Origin: Flavobacteriales bacterium
Lineage (GTDB): Bacteria > Bacteroidota > Bacteroidia > UBA10329
Assembly: GCA_021741075.1 (NCBI GenBank)
Contig: JAIOYO010000024.1
Span: 1-51,123, forward strand
Direction of reading: 5' to 3'
DNA length: 51,123 bases
Shown: piece by piece, positions 34,300-43,256 of the stretch
Position numbering within the stretch: position 1 is the first letter of the stretch
Layout: the number at the start of each line of letters is the position of its first letter
Translations under genes and position numbers: made by a program
Notes under the pieces: model-generated
Seen by the model: only the letters and a program-made list of their open reading frames with translations
Databases searched by the model: none
What the model was told of the DNA's origin: nothing

Positions 34300-36546
34300 A
34301 TGAAAAAGAACATTTACCTTTTGTTCTCTCTTTTTGCATCTTTCGGTGTCAATGCACAGAATTTGGTGGTTAATCCTAGTTTCGAAATTACTAGTAGCAA
34401 TTGTGGCAGCTTTGGCGGAGAAGGTTTTTTCTCCGATTTAAACGGAAGTTGGGATAATGCCAGTAACAACCCTGGAGGCGATAGTTGTTCTTCTCCCGAT
34501 TTATTTTCTGAATGTAACCTCATATTTGGTAATCCTAGCCCATTTAATATGCCTAATTCTGCTTTAGGATATCAATATGCGAGAACCGGAACACGGCACG
34601 CGGGAATTATAACTCATGAGGCATTAGATGAATACCGCGAATACATACAAGGCCGTACTTCAACACCACTTGTTCAAGGACAAAGTTATTGTGTAAGCAT
34701 GTATGTAAGTCTTGGAAACTCAGTAATGTATGCATCTAATAACATTGGGGTTTATTTTGGTAGTTCACCTTATCAACGAAATCCTTGCCCTGGGCAGACC
34801 AATTCTGCCATTTACGTTACGCCACAGTTAAATTACAGCTGTACGGCAATCACCGATACCATGAACTGGGTTCGATTGTCGTGGAATTACGTTGCCACAG
34901 GAGGCGAGAGATACTTCATGATTGGCAACTTTTTCAATAATGCCAATACAACTATTGTTAGCAATGCGGGAGGTACATTCACAAATCCTTATGCATATTA
35001 TTTTATAGACGATGTAAGCATTGTAGCTTCAACCGCTTGCTGCTTTGCTGATTTGATTCCAGTATCTACGAAGTGCGTTACCGATGCACCATTTAATCTT
35101 ACTGCCGTTGGCGGAGTGGGGTCTAGTTGCTCAAATAGCACAACCGGAACTTGGTCTGGTGCGGGTATAACTAATGCAAGCACAGGAACATTCAGCCCTT
35201 CTGCTGCCGGAGTCGGAAGTCACACGATTACCTACACATTAAGTTGTGGTTATAGCACAACTACAACGGTAAATGTGAGCGCTTGTGCCACGCTTTCGGT
35301 ATGTTCTGAGCCAAACGGAAATCTTACGGTAACGGGCGGTACTGGACCTTATACTTGGGCTGAACAAGCTCAGATTGAAGACTGTAGTGCATGTCAAGAT
35401 CTTTTTCCAATTCCTCCATGTAGTTTTCCTCCGGGATGCGCGGTTATGGTAACAGGCTGGGCAGACTTTACAACTGGAAGCACGGCAACACCTACTGGTA
35501 CATGGCCAATTAGAGTCAGTGATAGTGACGGTGGTATAATTGAAATAAGTGGTCCGACTGCCGTTCTTCCATGTTCTTCTATTCCATGCGAATTAGCTCT
35601 TAATGTTGCTAGTATACAGGGTATTTGCGGAGGAGTACAGACGGGTTCAATTACGGTGGCCGCAACTGGTAATGTTGGAACGGTGTCTTATGCTTGGAAC
35701 TCCAATCCTATTCAGAATGGAGCAACTGCATCTAATTTGGCCGAAGGTTCTTACACGGTAACCGCTACAGACCAGCAAGGCTGCCAAGCAACATTGACAC
35801 AAGTGCTAGACGCGGGAACGATTACGGTTTTCGCGGGAAATGATGTGAATATTTGCAAAGGTCAATCGGTAACATTAACCGCCACTGGGGCATCTACCTA
35901 CACATGGAGTGATGGTTCTGGTGGAACGGCAACAGGAGCATCCATAACGTTCAATCCGAATGAAACAACTACCTATACCGTTAACGGCACAAATGCAGGC
36001 GGATGTTCAGATGCCGATCAAATTACTGTAAATGTGTATTTCTCACCAATTGTAACGGCATCAACACCATCAAACCTTCTTTGCGATAACGCTGGCTCCA
36101 TCACTTTATCAGGAGATCCTTCAGGAGGTACATTCACCGGACCAGGAATGAATGGTTCGATGTTCAATCCAAGTGCCGCTGGAGTTGGTACGCACGAGAT
36201 TGAATACACGTATTACGAAGTAATTGAATGTCCAGCAACCGCTTTGGTTCAAATTACGGTAGACCTTTGTACAGGAATAACCGATGCTTCTCTTATCGAT
36301 GGTTTGATTGTTCATCCGAACCCAACTGCCGGAAATATTGTTATTGAAAACAGAGGTTTAGCAACCGGAAAAGTTGAGTTTTCCGTAGCGGATTTGAGTG
36401 GTCGTTTGGTACTTCCAGGCAAATCTGTTGAACTAGAGAATATGAGGTTACCAATGGATTTGAGCTCGTTGGCTGCTGGTCAGTATTTGTTAAATGCCAT
36501 TCATGATGGCAAACGAGTGGCAACCATTCGATTGACGAAAGAATGA
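34300..36546 (+). CDS. Secreted multi-domain protein with SprB/PKD-like repeats and T9SS sorting domain
   Basis: A 748-residue exported protein. Residues 1-20 are a signal peptide (ending VNAQ). Residues 21-245 start with LVVNPSFE and look like a carbohydrate-binding-type beta sandwich with conserved Cys. Around 250-330 there is an Ig-like module ending in Cys pairs. At about 440-505 there is a SprB-type repeat (GSITVAATGN, AYSWNS-like SYAWNS, LAEGSYTVTATDQQGC), and at 510-585 a PKD-like module (AGNDVNICKGQSVTLTATG, GCSDADQITV). A sorting domain (LIVHPNPTAGNIVIENR to GKRVATIRLTKE) closes the protein. Surface adhesion or glycan binding is inferred. Confidence 0.85.
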   Translation: MKKNIYLLFSLFASFGVNAQNLVVNPSFEITSSNCGSFGGEGFFSDLNGSWDNASNNPGGDSCSSPDLFSECNLIFGNPSPFNMPNSALGYQYARTGTRHAGIITHEALDEYREYIQGRTSTPLVQGQSYCVSMYVSLGNSVMYASNNIGVYFGSSPYQRNPCPGQTNSAIYVTPQLNYSCTAITDTMNWVRLSWNYVATGGERYFMIGNFFNNANTTIVSNAGGTFTNPYAYYFIDDVSIVASTACCFADLIPVSTKCVTDAPFNLTAVGGVGSSCSNSTTGTWSGAGITNASTGTFSPSAAGVGSHTITYTLSCGYSTTTTVNVSACATLSVCSEPNGNLTVTGGTGPYTWAEQAQIEDCSACQDLFPIPPCSFPPGCAVMVTGWADFTTGSTATPTGTWPIRVSDSDGGIIEISGPTAVLPCSSIPCELALNVASIQGICGGVQTGSITVAATGNVGTVSYAWNSNPIQNGATASNLAEGSYTVTATDQQGCQATLTQVLDAGTITVFAGNDVNICKGQSVTLTATGASTYTWSDGSGGTATGASITFNPNETTTYTVNGTNAGGCSDADQITVNVYFSPIVTASTPSNLLCDNAGSITLSGDPSGGTFTGPGMNGSMFNPSAAGVGTHEIEYTYYEVIECPATALVQITVDLCTGITDASLIDGLIVHPNPTAGNIVIENRGLATGKVEFSVADLSGRLVLPGKSVELENMRLPMDLSSLAAGQYLLNAIHDGKRVATIRLTKE

Positions 36547-36567
36547 TTTACAGGTAAGAATGAATTG

Positions 36568-36608
36568 AAAAGCCATCTGAAAGCTAGTTTCAGGTGGCTT
36601 TTGTCTTT
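36568..36608 (+). terminator. Rho-independent terminator after the T9SS protein gene
   Basis: AAAAGCCATCTGAAA at 36568-36582 pairs with TTTCAGGTGGCTTTT at 36588-36602 (one G-T pair) around the loop GCTAG, followed by a T-rich run. It lies 21 bases after the stop codon. The A-rich left arm means it could work on the opposite strand too. Confidence 0.8.
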
Positions 36609-36757
36609 TTTGTGCAAATCTTGGCCATAACTAGCTCATTCAGGTTTAGAAGATTGATTTCTGTGTATTATTCGACTTTAATACGTTTTCTCATATCTGA
36701 GAACGAGTATAGATTAAAGTTTATCGATTAAAAAAGATGAAGCGCTAACTTGCCGCC

Positions 36758-39220
36758 ATGTCTACGTATGCCCAGTTCGTTGAAGTGATATTGCCGCTGC
36801 CGCTGGAGGGCACCTTCACCTACCGCGTGCCGCGCGATCTGGAGCAGCACGTTCAAGTGGGCAAGCGCGTGGTGGTGCCCTTCGGGCGAAGGAAACTCTA
36901 CACCGGCATCATCCTCAGCGTGCACGACCGTCCGCCAACGGCCTATCAGGCCAAATACATTGACGACCTGCTGGATGAGGCACCCATCGTCCTCGACACG
37001 CAGCTTGCCTTCTGGGACTGGATGCGCCAATATTACATGTGCCACCTTGGCGATGTGATGAATGCGGCCATCCCTTCCGGTCTCAAGCTTTCGAGCGAGA
37101 GCCGCCTCACCATCCATCCCGATTACGATGGAACCATGGAAGACCTCGAACCCGAGGAGCACGACATTCTAGAGGCCTTGCAGAACAACGATTTCCTCAC
37201 CATGGAAGATCTTGCCACCTTGGTGCGCAAAACGCACATCCACCGATTGGTAAGGCTGATGTCTGACAAGCGCATCATTGTTCAGTATGAAGAGCTTCAG
37301 CACAAATTCAAGCCCAAGAAGGAGATCATTTACCGCCTGGCCACTTGGCTGGAGGACAAGGAGAAGCTGGAAGAAGTGTTTGATGCGCTAAGTCGTGCGC
37401 CAAAGCAATTGGAGGCTCTAATGCAGTTTTTGCAATGCTCAAGAACAGGAAAAGAGAAGGGAATTGTAAAACGACAAGTGCTGGTTGGCGACCACGACAT
37501 TTCAGATGCAGCCGTCAATGCTCTCATCAAAAAAGATATTTTGATAAAGGAAGAGCTGGAGATTGCCCGTTTGGAGGACACGGGCGCCTGGGCCAAGCAC
37601 GGGATCGTTCTTACCGAAAATCAGGATAAGGCTTTCGGAGAACTGAGCCATTCGCTCATTGATAAGGACGCGGTGCTGCTGCATGGCGTAACGGGTAGCG
37701 GCAAGACGGAGATTTACATCCGCCTTATTCAGGAACACATCGCCAACGGCAATCAGGTGCTGTACATGCTGCCCGAAATTGCCCTCACCACACAGATCAT
37801 CAAACGCCTGCAAGAGCATTTTGGCGAAAAGGTGGGCATCTATCATTCCAAAATATCCGACAATGAGCGGGTCGAGGTCTGGAATAAACAACTCAGCTAT
37901 GAACCTTACGACATCATCTTAGGCGCGCGATCCTCTCTCTTCCTTCCCTTCAGGAAATTGGGCTTCGTTATTCTCGATGAAGAACATGAGCATACCTTCA
38001 AGCAATACGACCCTGCTCCGCGCTACCATGCGCGCGATGCTACCGCCTATCTATGCAAGCAGGCCGGAGCGAAACTCCTGTTAGGTTCGGCCACGCCAAG
38101 CATTGAAGCCTATTACAACGGCAAGCGCGAGCGTATTGGTCTTGTGCACCTCAACGAGCGTTATGGCGGCATCCAACTGCCACACATCGAGCTCTGCGAC
38201 CTAGCGGTAGAACGCAAGGCCGATAGCATGAAAGGGCCTTTCTCCTCGCAACTCCTGCAGCGCATTACCGAAACCTTGGCCCGCAATCAGCAGGTCATCA
38301 TTTTTCAGAATAGGAGAGGCTACAGCAGTTTCCTGCAATGCAACAACTGCGGCTGGGTGCCCGATTGCATCAATTGCGACATATCGCTCACCTACCACAA
38401 ATACAGTAACGACCTTCGCTGCCACTATTGCGGTCATGGCGACAAGCCGCCAAGCATCTGCCTCAAGTGCCAGAGCACCTACATCAAGACCAAAGGCTTC
38501 GGCACCGAGCAGATAGAGGAAGAATTGGCCCTGCATTTTCCGCAGGCCGTTGTAGCAAGGATGGATATGGACACCACGCGAGGTAAACATTCCTACGCAC
38601 GTATCATCACCGATTTTGAGGAACGCAGGGTGGATATTCTTGTCGGTACGCAGATGGTCACCAAGGGCCTCGACTTCGATCATGTGGGTCTGGTAGGCAT
38701 CCTGAGTGCCGATGCGCTGCTCAATTATCCCGATTTCCGCGCCTTTGAGCGTGCGTATCAACTGATGGCACAGGTCAGCGGTCGGGCGGGGCGCAAGGGC
38801 CGCAGAGGGCTTGTGGTTGTGCAGACCTCCGACCCCCAGCATTTTATCATCGATCAGGTGGTGAAGAATAACTATGAGGGAATGTATGAGGTGGAACTCG
38901 CGCAGCGCAAGCAATTCCGTTATCCGCCCTTTATCCGCATGATCACCATCACCATCAAGCACCGCGAGCGGGATGTGGTTGATAAAGCTTCGGATGTGCT
39001 TGCCAAGGAGCTGTCCGTTATTCCTGATATGCTGCTCTTGGGGCCCGAATATCCGCTCATTCAGCGTATCCGCAACAAGTACAACAAGCAGATCATCCTG
39101 AAAATGGGCGGGCAGAACATCAAGGAACGCAAGGCACGCATTTTCGGCATCATCCGCCAAGTGAATGCCCTCAAAGAATTCCGCTCGGTGTTCTTTCAGC
39201 CAGATGTAGATCCTATTTAG
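36758..39220 (+). CDS. priA: Primosomal replication restart helicase PriA
   Basis: At 820 residues this is a full-length PriA, which recognises stalled forks and loads the primosome. The N-terminal DNA-binding domain begins with FVEVILPLPLEGTFTYRVP. The helicase core has Walker A GVTGSGKTEIY near residue 310, the DEEH box (VILDEEHEHTFKQYDPAPRYHARD) and the NRRGYS motif. The zinc-binding insert follows, with eight cysteines in CNNCGW, CINCD, CHYCGHG and CLKCQ. Later motifs are GTQMVTKGLDFDHV and QVSGRAGRKGRRG. The gene is visibly more G+C-rich than its left neighbours: 34 of 60 bases in the line at 38701, against 23 of 60 at 36301. Long antisense ORFs inside it are by-products of this composition. 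Confidence 0.97.
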   Translation: MSTYAQFVEVILPLPLEGTFTYRVPRDLEQHVQVGKRVVVPFGRRKLYTGIILSVHDRPPTAYQAKYIDDLLDEAPIVLDTQLAFWDWMRQYYMCHLGDVMNAAIPSGLKLSSESRLTIHPDYDGTMEDLEPEEHDILEALQNNDFLTMEDLATLVRKTHIHRLVRLMSDKRIIVQYEELQHKFKPKKEIIYRLATWLEDKEKLEEVFDALSRAPKQLEALMQFLQCSRTGKEKGIVKRQVLVGDHDISDAAVNALIKKDILIKEELEIARLEDTGAWAKHGIVLTENQDKAFGELSHSLIDKDAVLLHGVTGSGKTEIYIRLIQEHIANGNQVLYMLPEIALTTQIIKRLQEHFGEKVGIYHSKISDNERVEVWNKQLSYEPYDIILGARSSLFLPFRKLGFVILDEEHEHTFKQYDPAPRYHARDATAYLCKQAGAKLLLGSATPSIEAYYNGKRERIGLVHLNERYGGIQLPHIELCDLAVERKADSMKGPFSSQLLQRITETLARNQQVIIFQNRRGYSSFLQCNNCGWVPDCINCDISLTYHKYSNDLRCHYCGHGDKPPSICLKCQSTYIKTKGFGTEQIEEELALHFPQAVVARMDMDTTRGKHSYARIITDFEERRVDILVGTQMVTKGLDFDHVGLVGILSADALLNYPDFRAFERAYQLMAQVSGRAGRKGRRGLVVVQTSDPQHFIIDQVVKNNYEGMYEVELAQRKQFRYPPFIRMITITIKHRERDVVDKASDVLAKELSVIPDMLLLGPEYPLIQRIRNKYNKQIILKMGGQNIKERKARIFGIIRQVNALKEFRSVFFQPDVDPI

Positions 39221-39238
39221 GAGGGTGCCTATTTCCTA

Positions 39239-39305
39239 TTTGTTTCCCTGACGAAGAAAGGGTCTCAGATTTTGTTTTTCAAAGATTCTTCGTTCCTCAT
39301 CAAAG
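39239..39305 (+). repeat. Compact partial copy of the dispersed repeat element
   Basis: The left end TTTGTTTCCCTGACGAAG with GGGTCTC (39239-39266) repeats the left flank of the GIY-YIG gene with one mismatch over 28 bases. It is followed after 17 bases by GATTCTTCGTTCCTCA (39284-39299), a divergent version of the right-end motif. It lies directly upstream of the nuclease-bearing unit and directly downstream of priA. Confidence 0.6.
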
Positions 39306-39327
39306 CAATCTTCAAACTCCTCAGTAT

Positions 39328-39758
39328 CCGTTTGTTTCCCTGACGAAGGAAGGGTCTCACGGAGTATATTTGAATAACATACCCGTCCAATCCAATGAAA
39401 CCAATCGGGATCCATAATTACTTTGTATTCATCATCACCAATCAGGGCAAAACAGTTCTCTATACGGGCATGACCAATAACTTACCGAAGCGGCTTTCTG
39501 AACATGAGGAGTATCAGGTGTTAAAACCAGAAAGCTTTACTGGGAAATATCAATGCCACTATCTCGTTTATTGGGAACGCTTTCAGTATGTGGAAGATGC
39601 CTACGCCCGCGAAAAGCAGGTCAAAGGTTGGACAAGGATTAAGAAAGTGGCTCTTATTGAGTCTTTCAATCCCGATTGGCGATTCTTAAATGATGAAGTT
39701 CAGGAAGACTGACCTGATTCTTCGTGAGACGCTTCGTTCCTCAGCGAAACAAGTCGTG
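39328..39758 (+). mobile_element. Putative GIY-YIG nuclease-bearing repeat element
   Basis: A unit of about 430 bases bounded by a left end at 39328-39358 and a right end at 39716-39758, enclosing one small GIY-YIG gene. Both ends recur without the gene at 31543-31628 on the opposite strand, and single or divergent ends lie at 39239-39305 and 43257-43304. No target-site duplication was identified by eye. The mobility is inferred only from the repeated architecture. Confidence 0.5.
39395..39712 (+). CDS. Small GIY-YIG endonuclease-domain protein
   Basis: The 105-residue protein is essentially a single GIY-YIG domain. The first motif is YFVFIITNQGKTVLYTGMTN (residues 8-27), corresponding to the two tyrosine-containing strands. 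A conserved Arg follows in LPKRLSEHE. The catalytic Glu is in AREKQVKGW, and the lysine-rich end IKKVALIESFNPDWRFLN is typical of the short YhbQ-like proteins of Bacteroidota. GIY-YIG domains cut DNA using one metal ion. The gene lies exactly between the two end motifs of a dispersed repeat, with 36 bases from the left end to its start and four from its stop to the right end. Confidence 0.88.
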   Translation: MKPIGIHNYFVFIITNQGKTVLYTGMTNNLPKRLSEHEEYQVLKPESFTGKYQCHYLVYWERFQYVEDAYAREKQVKGWTRIKKVALIESFNPDWRFLNDEVQED

Positions 39759-39781
39759 GGATTGAGCTTGCCTCATGTCGC

Positions 39782-40780
39782 TTAACAGAAAAAGAAAGCC
39801 TCATCATCTCCCAACTGCTCCCGTATCTCCGCCTGCTGGTCCTTATTGGCCACGGCAACGATTACCTGAGGATGCCGAAGTGGAGTTAATTCCTTTACGT
39901 TCTCCATCAGCTTGCCATACACCTGTTTGTTGATCTTGTTCGGGTTGTTGCACATCCAACGGAAATCAATCTCGGCTTCCAAGAGTCCTTTGGCAAGCAG
40001 TTTTCCTTTGGATGCAGCTCCCCAAAGCACCAGCGGGCGGCTTGGGTCGTGGCTTAGTTTAAGAAACCACTTCAGTTTGAGTTCGAGAAAGCGGTTGTCG
40101 GCATAGTTCGGGTCAGTGCGTGAAGAGCGGCTGCTGTGGTCGCGCCAATGATGCAGCACTTCCGAGCACGGAAGCACCTTCAAACCCGCCCCGAAGAAAC
40201 GGAAAGCTAGGTCGTAGTCTTCGGGATATGTGTCAGGCTCGAATGCACCGCATCTATCAAGGTCTTGGCGATAGACCATCCAGCAGGGGGAAGGAATCAC
40301 GCACTCGCGGTATATGTCAGAGTAGTTTGCACCTGCGGATGTGAGCTCATTGAGCCAACCCTCGTAGTGGAGGTAGCCATCCTTCACGCCATCGGCAGAG
40401 AAATACTTTACGAGACCCACCGCCACGTTCCCTGCACCTTTAGCAAGGAGATTCTGCTTCAGAACTGCCAGTTTGTTCGGAGCCATGATGTCGTCAGCAT
40501 CCATCCGAGTGATGAATTGGCCTGAAGAAAGGGAATAGGCCAAGCGAAGTGCCTCAATGATGCCCGAACCATTGTTGTCAACTACTGTGATACGGCTGTC
40601 TGCTTGCGCAAACTCGTCCAGAATGGCCCTGCTGTCGTCTGTAGAGCCATCATTCACCACGATTAGTTCCCAATCGGGCTCCGTTTGGGCAACGATGGAG
40701 GAGAGGCAATCTCTGAGAAAGGGCCCCGCGTTCTTGCAAGGCGTGAGGATGGAAATGGAGATATCTGGGTTTAGACCCAT
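39782..40780 (-). CDS. Family 2 glycosyltransferase
   Basis: The 332-residue protein has a GT-A domain at residues 8-220. It begins with SISILTPCKNAGPFLRDCLSSI, continues with VVNDGSTDDSRAIL (UDP-binding) and contains the metal-binding FITRMDADDIM and the later PEDYDLAFRFFGAG with the acceptor-side EDY. The last 90 residues (RPLVLWGAASKGKLLAKGL, VIVAVANKDQQAEI) look like a separate Rossmann-like tail found behind some surface-glycan GT2 enzymes. Substrates are unknown. The start at 40780 overlaps the end of the Uma2-like gene by 10 bases, so the pair is probably co-transcribed. Confidence 0.87.
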   Translation of the reverse strand: MGLNPDISISILTPCKNAGPFLRDCLSSIVAQTEPDWELIVVNDGSTDDSRAILDEFAQADSRITVVDNNGSGIIEALRLAYSLSSGQFITRMDADDIMAPNKLAVLKQNLLAKGAGNVAVGLVKYFSADGVKDGYLHYEGWLNELTSAGANYSDIYRECVIPSPCWMVYRQDLDRCGAFEPDTYPEDYDLAFRFFGAGLKVLPCSEVLHHWRDHSSRSSRTDPNYADNRFLELKLKWFLKLSHDPSRPLVLWGAASKGKLLAKGLLEAEIDFRWMCNNPNKINKQVYGKLMENVKELTPLRHPQVIVAVANKDQQAEIREQLGDDEAFFFC

Positions 40781-41316
40781 ACACTCGAAAAATCAACGTT
40801 GGCCTTGCAATCGTCAAATTGGAATTCAAATATTCCATCCCTCCCTTTGGCGACCTCAGAATAATTTTTCCCCTCAAGTTCCAGTACAAGATATTCTTCC
40901 GCTTCCGGATCCATGATCACATAATACTTCACCCCCTGATCGAGGTATAGATCACGCTTAACGGTCAGGTCTTTGGTGCGTGTTGATGGGGAAAGTACTT
41001 CAATCACCAACGAAGGCGCCATGTCTATGAATTTCTTGTCGAGAAATGGAAAGCAGGCAACGAAAAGGTCGGGCTGAACAACGGTGTTGTCACTGATCTT
41101 CCAATCCACTGGAAGGGAAACTTCGCACTTGGAGCAGGAAGAAAGTTCATTTTCAAATTGGGTATGAAGCCTACCGCTGATCCGTTGGTGCTTGGCAGTT
41201 GGTGCTGGCGACATGGCATGTGGAATGCCATCGATCAATTCCCAATTGCCTTCCCAAAGGCAATAATCTTCGTAGGTGTGTTCTGGACGGTAATCTGATG
41301 GAAGCGCGAATCCCAT
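40771..41316 (-). CDS. Uma2/DUF820 family putative endonuclease
   Basis: The 181-residue protein has the DUF820 (Uma2) layout. The N-terminal YEDYCLWEGNWELIDGIPHAMSPAP is followed by the PD-(D/E)xK-like core VVQPDLFVAC (Asp) and PSLVIEVLSPST (Glu), then LTVKRDLYLDQGVKYYVIMDPE. Members are predicted nucleases best known from cyanobacteria, where they are very numerous. Their targets are not established. It overlaps the GT2 gene by 10 bases. The nuclease assignment rests on family motifs only. Confidence 0.83.
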   Translation of the reverse strand: MGFALPSDYRPEHTYEDYCLWEGNWELIDGIPHAMSPAPTAKHQRISGRLHTQFENELSSCSKCEVSLPVDWKISDNTVVQPDLFVACFPFLDKKFIDMAPSLVIEVLSPSTRTKDLTVKRDLYLDQGVKYYVIMDPEAEEYLVLELEGKNYSEVAKGRDGIFEFQFDDCKANVDFSSVWV

Positions 41317-41361
41317 GGTTCAAAGTTTATTCAAAGATAATACTCACAAGCTTAAATGAGC

Positions 41362-43182
41362 TCAATGCTTGACCAGTTTGACCGTCTCGCGATGCTTATC
41401 TGAGACAAGTTCCAAGATGTAAACTCCCGCTGTGAGGCCGTTGGAACCAAGGTTCAGTCTTCCGCTGTTCACGGTTTCGGAGTGAACCAATTGCCCGATA
41501 GCATTATAGAGATTGGCTTCAAAGGAATCGTTGGCAAGGATTCTTACTTCGCCAATACCGTTTGTAAAACCAGCGGTGTTGTACACCTCAAAGAACTTCG
41601 GCTGTGGATTCACATCCTCAATGCCGATGAACCATGGGAGAAGTCCGCGGTCGTACATCCGCTGATGAATGGGCGTGTAATTGGCGCCTCCAAAGAGTAG
41701 CGTATCTGCCTGAAGGAAAAGCATGGCCGCCTGTGGCATGGTCATTCCTGCCGAAAAACTGTACGCAGCCTGTATCATGATGGCGTCTGTTGCTTCACGA
41801 CCAATGTCTTCCCAGATCTGCATCAGCGTGGCCGACCAGATATCCGCATCAGTATATAAGTTATTATTTAGGTCTTCCGGGTAATGGTCTGTACTTAAGG
41901 TGCTTCTGCCTTGCCAATACTGATTGTGACCATCCCAAGTAAACACATCTTCCCACCGATTTGAACTTAGGAAACGGGAGTAAGAAGAAGCGAAATAATC
42001 GCCCGTTGCTTCATCTAAAGCCTGGCGCTGCGTGCCTGAATTTGTTCCAGGAGCGGCAGAGTTCATGATGGCGTGGCCGTATTCGTGAATGATGACATCC
42101 GCATCTTCCGCATCATCCACACCACCTTCGCCAAATTGCAAACGGGGCGGACTGAAACCTGCGTTGAAGTTGGAATTGTCGCTTCCGCTCAAGGCGTGGG
42201 CATCAACCACAATCGGGTAATTCACAATATTGTTGAAGCCCAAAGACCGGATGTAATTCTGGAAATAAGTGATGTGGTAGAAGGCGTTGGCATCCTCAAA
42301 CTCCGGTTCAGAACGGGTAAAATTGAACTCAGGCGTCAGACTGAAAGCAGGAACAGTAGCTGGGAGCGAAACCTCCTTTATCTGAACATGATCGTTACGA
42401 AGGAAGAAGGTGTCATTCTCAAACGTAGCAATGGCCGAAACGGGAATGCGCTCCGCATTTAGCTCCAATACATCTTGATCGTTATTGTCAGCGTAAGGCG
42501 CACCGTAGTTCTGATTGGCAGAGGTGAGCGGATCGGGATTGAAAACCCAAAGCGTGACGGTAGAATCCACTTCGGCAGGAGCCGCATACGTAAGCAGATC
42601 GTTCTGATAGATCACCTTGGTGTTCCTGTCCAGCACCAACTCGTAGTACCTGTCCGATTGCTCCACCACTTCCAGATGGATGACGGGAATCATGTCTCCT
42701 TCGTGCTGCATGTACATTTCCTGAAGCTCATAATGGTCCAACTTGCCGTTGCCCGCTTGGTTGTAATGAATCGTCAGCCCGTTGTGATAGGGGCCATGGT
42801 TCGGGAAATCGGTATCCACCGTTTCGGGAATGGGGAATGTATGGTCAAATACGCTCAGAATACGGCCTTGTGTATCAACATTCACCTTTACGGCACCACG
42901 GAATACCTTCTTGCCGTTGATCGTCTGCGTAAAGCGGTAGTGCTTCCCTTTTGGACTATGAACTTCATCTGCCAGTTCAATACCAACCAGTTCGTTCTTG
43001 AGGTTTGGAATGGTATTGAGCAGATACTGCTTTACGGCTTCCTCATTAGTCAAGATGGAACCAGAAGTCGGCATCCAAAAAGCTTCTTTTCTGTCAATGG
43101 GTTGTGCCGAATCATCTTCAGTAACCCATTTCTGAGAGAACGTGGTGAGTGGTAATAGAGTGAGAAGAATGATCCAGCGCAT
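41362..43182 (-). CDS. Secreted M36-like (fungalysin-type) zinc metallopeptidase with T9SS sorting domain
   Basis: The start at 43182 (MRWIILLTLLPLTTFSQ) is preferred, because the upstream in-frame ATG at 43218 adds 12 residues ahead of a clean signal peptide and would start close to repeat sequence. The protein of about 606 residues has an inhibitory FTP-like propeptide (HYRFTQTINGKKVFRGAVKVNVD). The catalytic domain has zinc motif HEYGH near residue 364 (VIIHEYGHAIMNSA) and the third ligand in ALDEATGDYFASSYSR. The last 90 residues hold a weak sorting domain (EANLYNAIGQLVHSETVNSG to HRETVKLVKH). It is predicted to act outside the cell on proteins. Confidence 0.85.
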   Translation of the reverse strand: MRWIILLTLLPLTTFSQKWVTEDDSAQPIDRKEAFWMPTSGSILTNEEAVKQYLLNTIPNLKNELVGIELADEVHSPKGKHYRFTQTINGKKVFRGAVKVNVDTQGRILSVFDHTFPIPETVDTDFPNHGPYHNGLTIHYNQAGNGKLDHYELQEMYMQHEGDMIPVIHLEVVEQSDRYYELVLDRNTKVIYQNDLLTYAAPAEVDSTVTLWVFNPDPLTSANQNYGAPYADNNDQDVLELNAERIPVSAIATFENDTFFLRNDHVQIKEVSLPATVPAFSLTPEFNFTRSEPEFEDANAFYHITYFQNYIRSLGFNNIVNYPIVVDAHALSGSDNSNFNAGFSPPRLQFGEGGVDDAEDADVIIHEYGHAIMNSAAPGTNSGTQRQALDEATGDYFASSYSRFLSSNRWEDVFTWDGHNQYWQGRSTLSTDHYPEDLNNNLYTDADIWSATLMQIWEDIGREATDAIMIQAAYSFSAGMTMPQAAMLFLQADTLLFGGANYTPIHQRMYDRGLLPWFIGIEDVNPQPKFFEVYNTAGFTNGIGEVRILANDSFEANLYNAIGQLVHSETVNSGRLNLGSNGLTAGVYILELVSDKHRETVKLVKH

Positions 43183-43224
43183 GGAACAAAGATAGGAATG
43201 GAAGACGGGATGAGACACGAATTT

Positions 43225-43240
43225 CCCCTCCTTGGAGGGG
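43225..43240 (-). repeat. G/C hairpin CCCCTCC/GGAGGGG in an intergenic repeat
   Basis: CCCCTCC at 43225-43231 and GGAGGGG at 43234-43240 form a perfect 7-base stem with a TT loop, followed by TCAGGGGTGGG. Sequences of this kind are common intergenic repeats in Bacteroidota. Here it sits between the tlpA-like gene and the M36 gene and could stop minus-strand transcription, although a T tract is missing. Confidence 0.45.
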
Positions 43241-43256
43241 TCAGGGGTGGGTTCCG

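Noticed and set aside
38201..39160. A 319-codon open frame on the minus strand inside priA
   Set aside because: It is antisense to a certain PriA coding region. Its length follows from the higher G+C and codon bias of priA, and it shows no recognisable domain.
39239..39365. Repeats after priA as ordinary rho-independent terminators
   Set aside because: They lack a compact GC stem followed by a T tract, and the same motifs recur at unrelated positions and orientations.
42475..43155. A 226-codon plus-strand open frame across the M36 peptidase gene
   Set aside because: It is antisense to a clear signal peptide/propeptide/peptidase coding region and has unnatural composition rich in Val, Arg and His.
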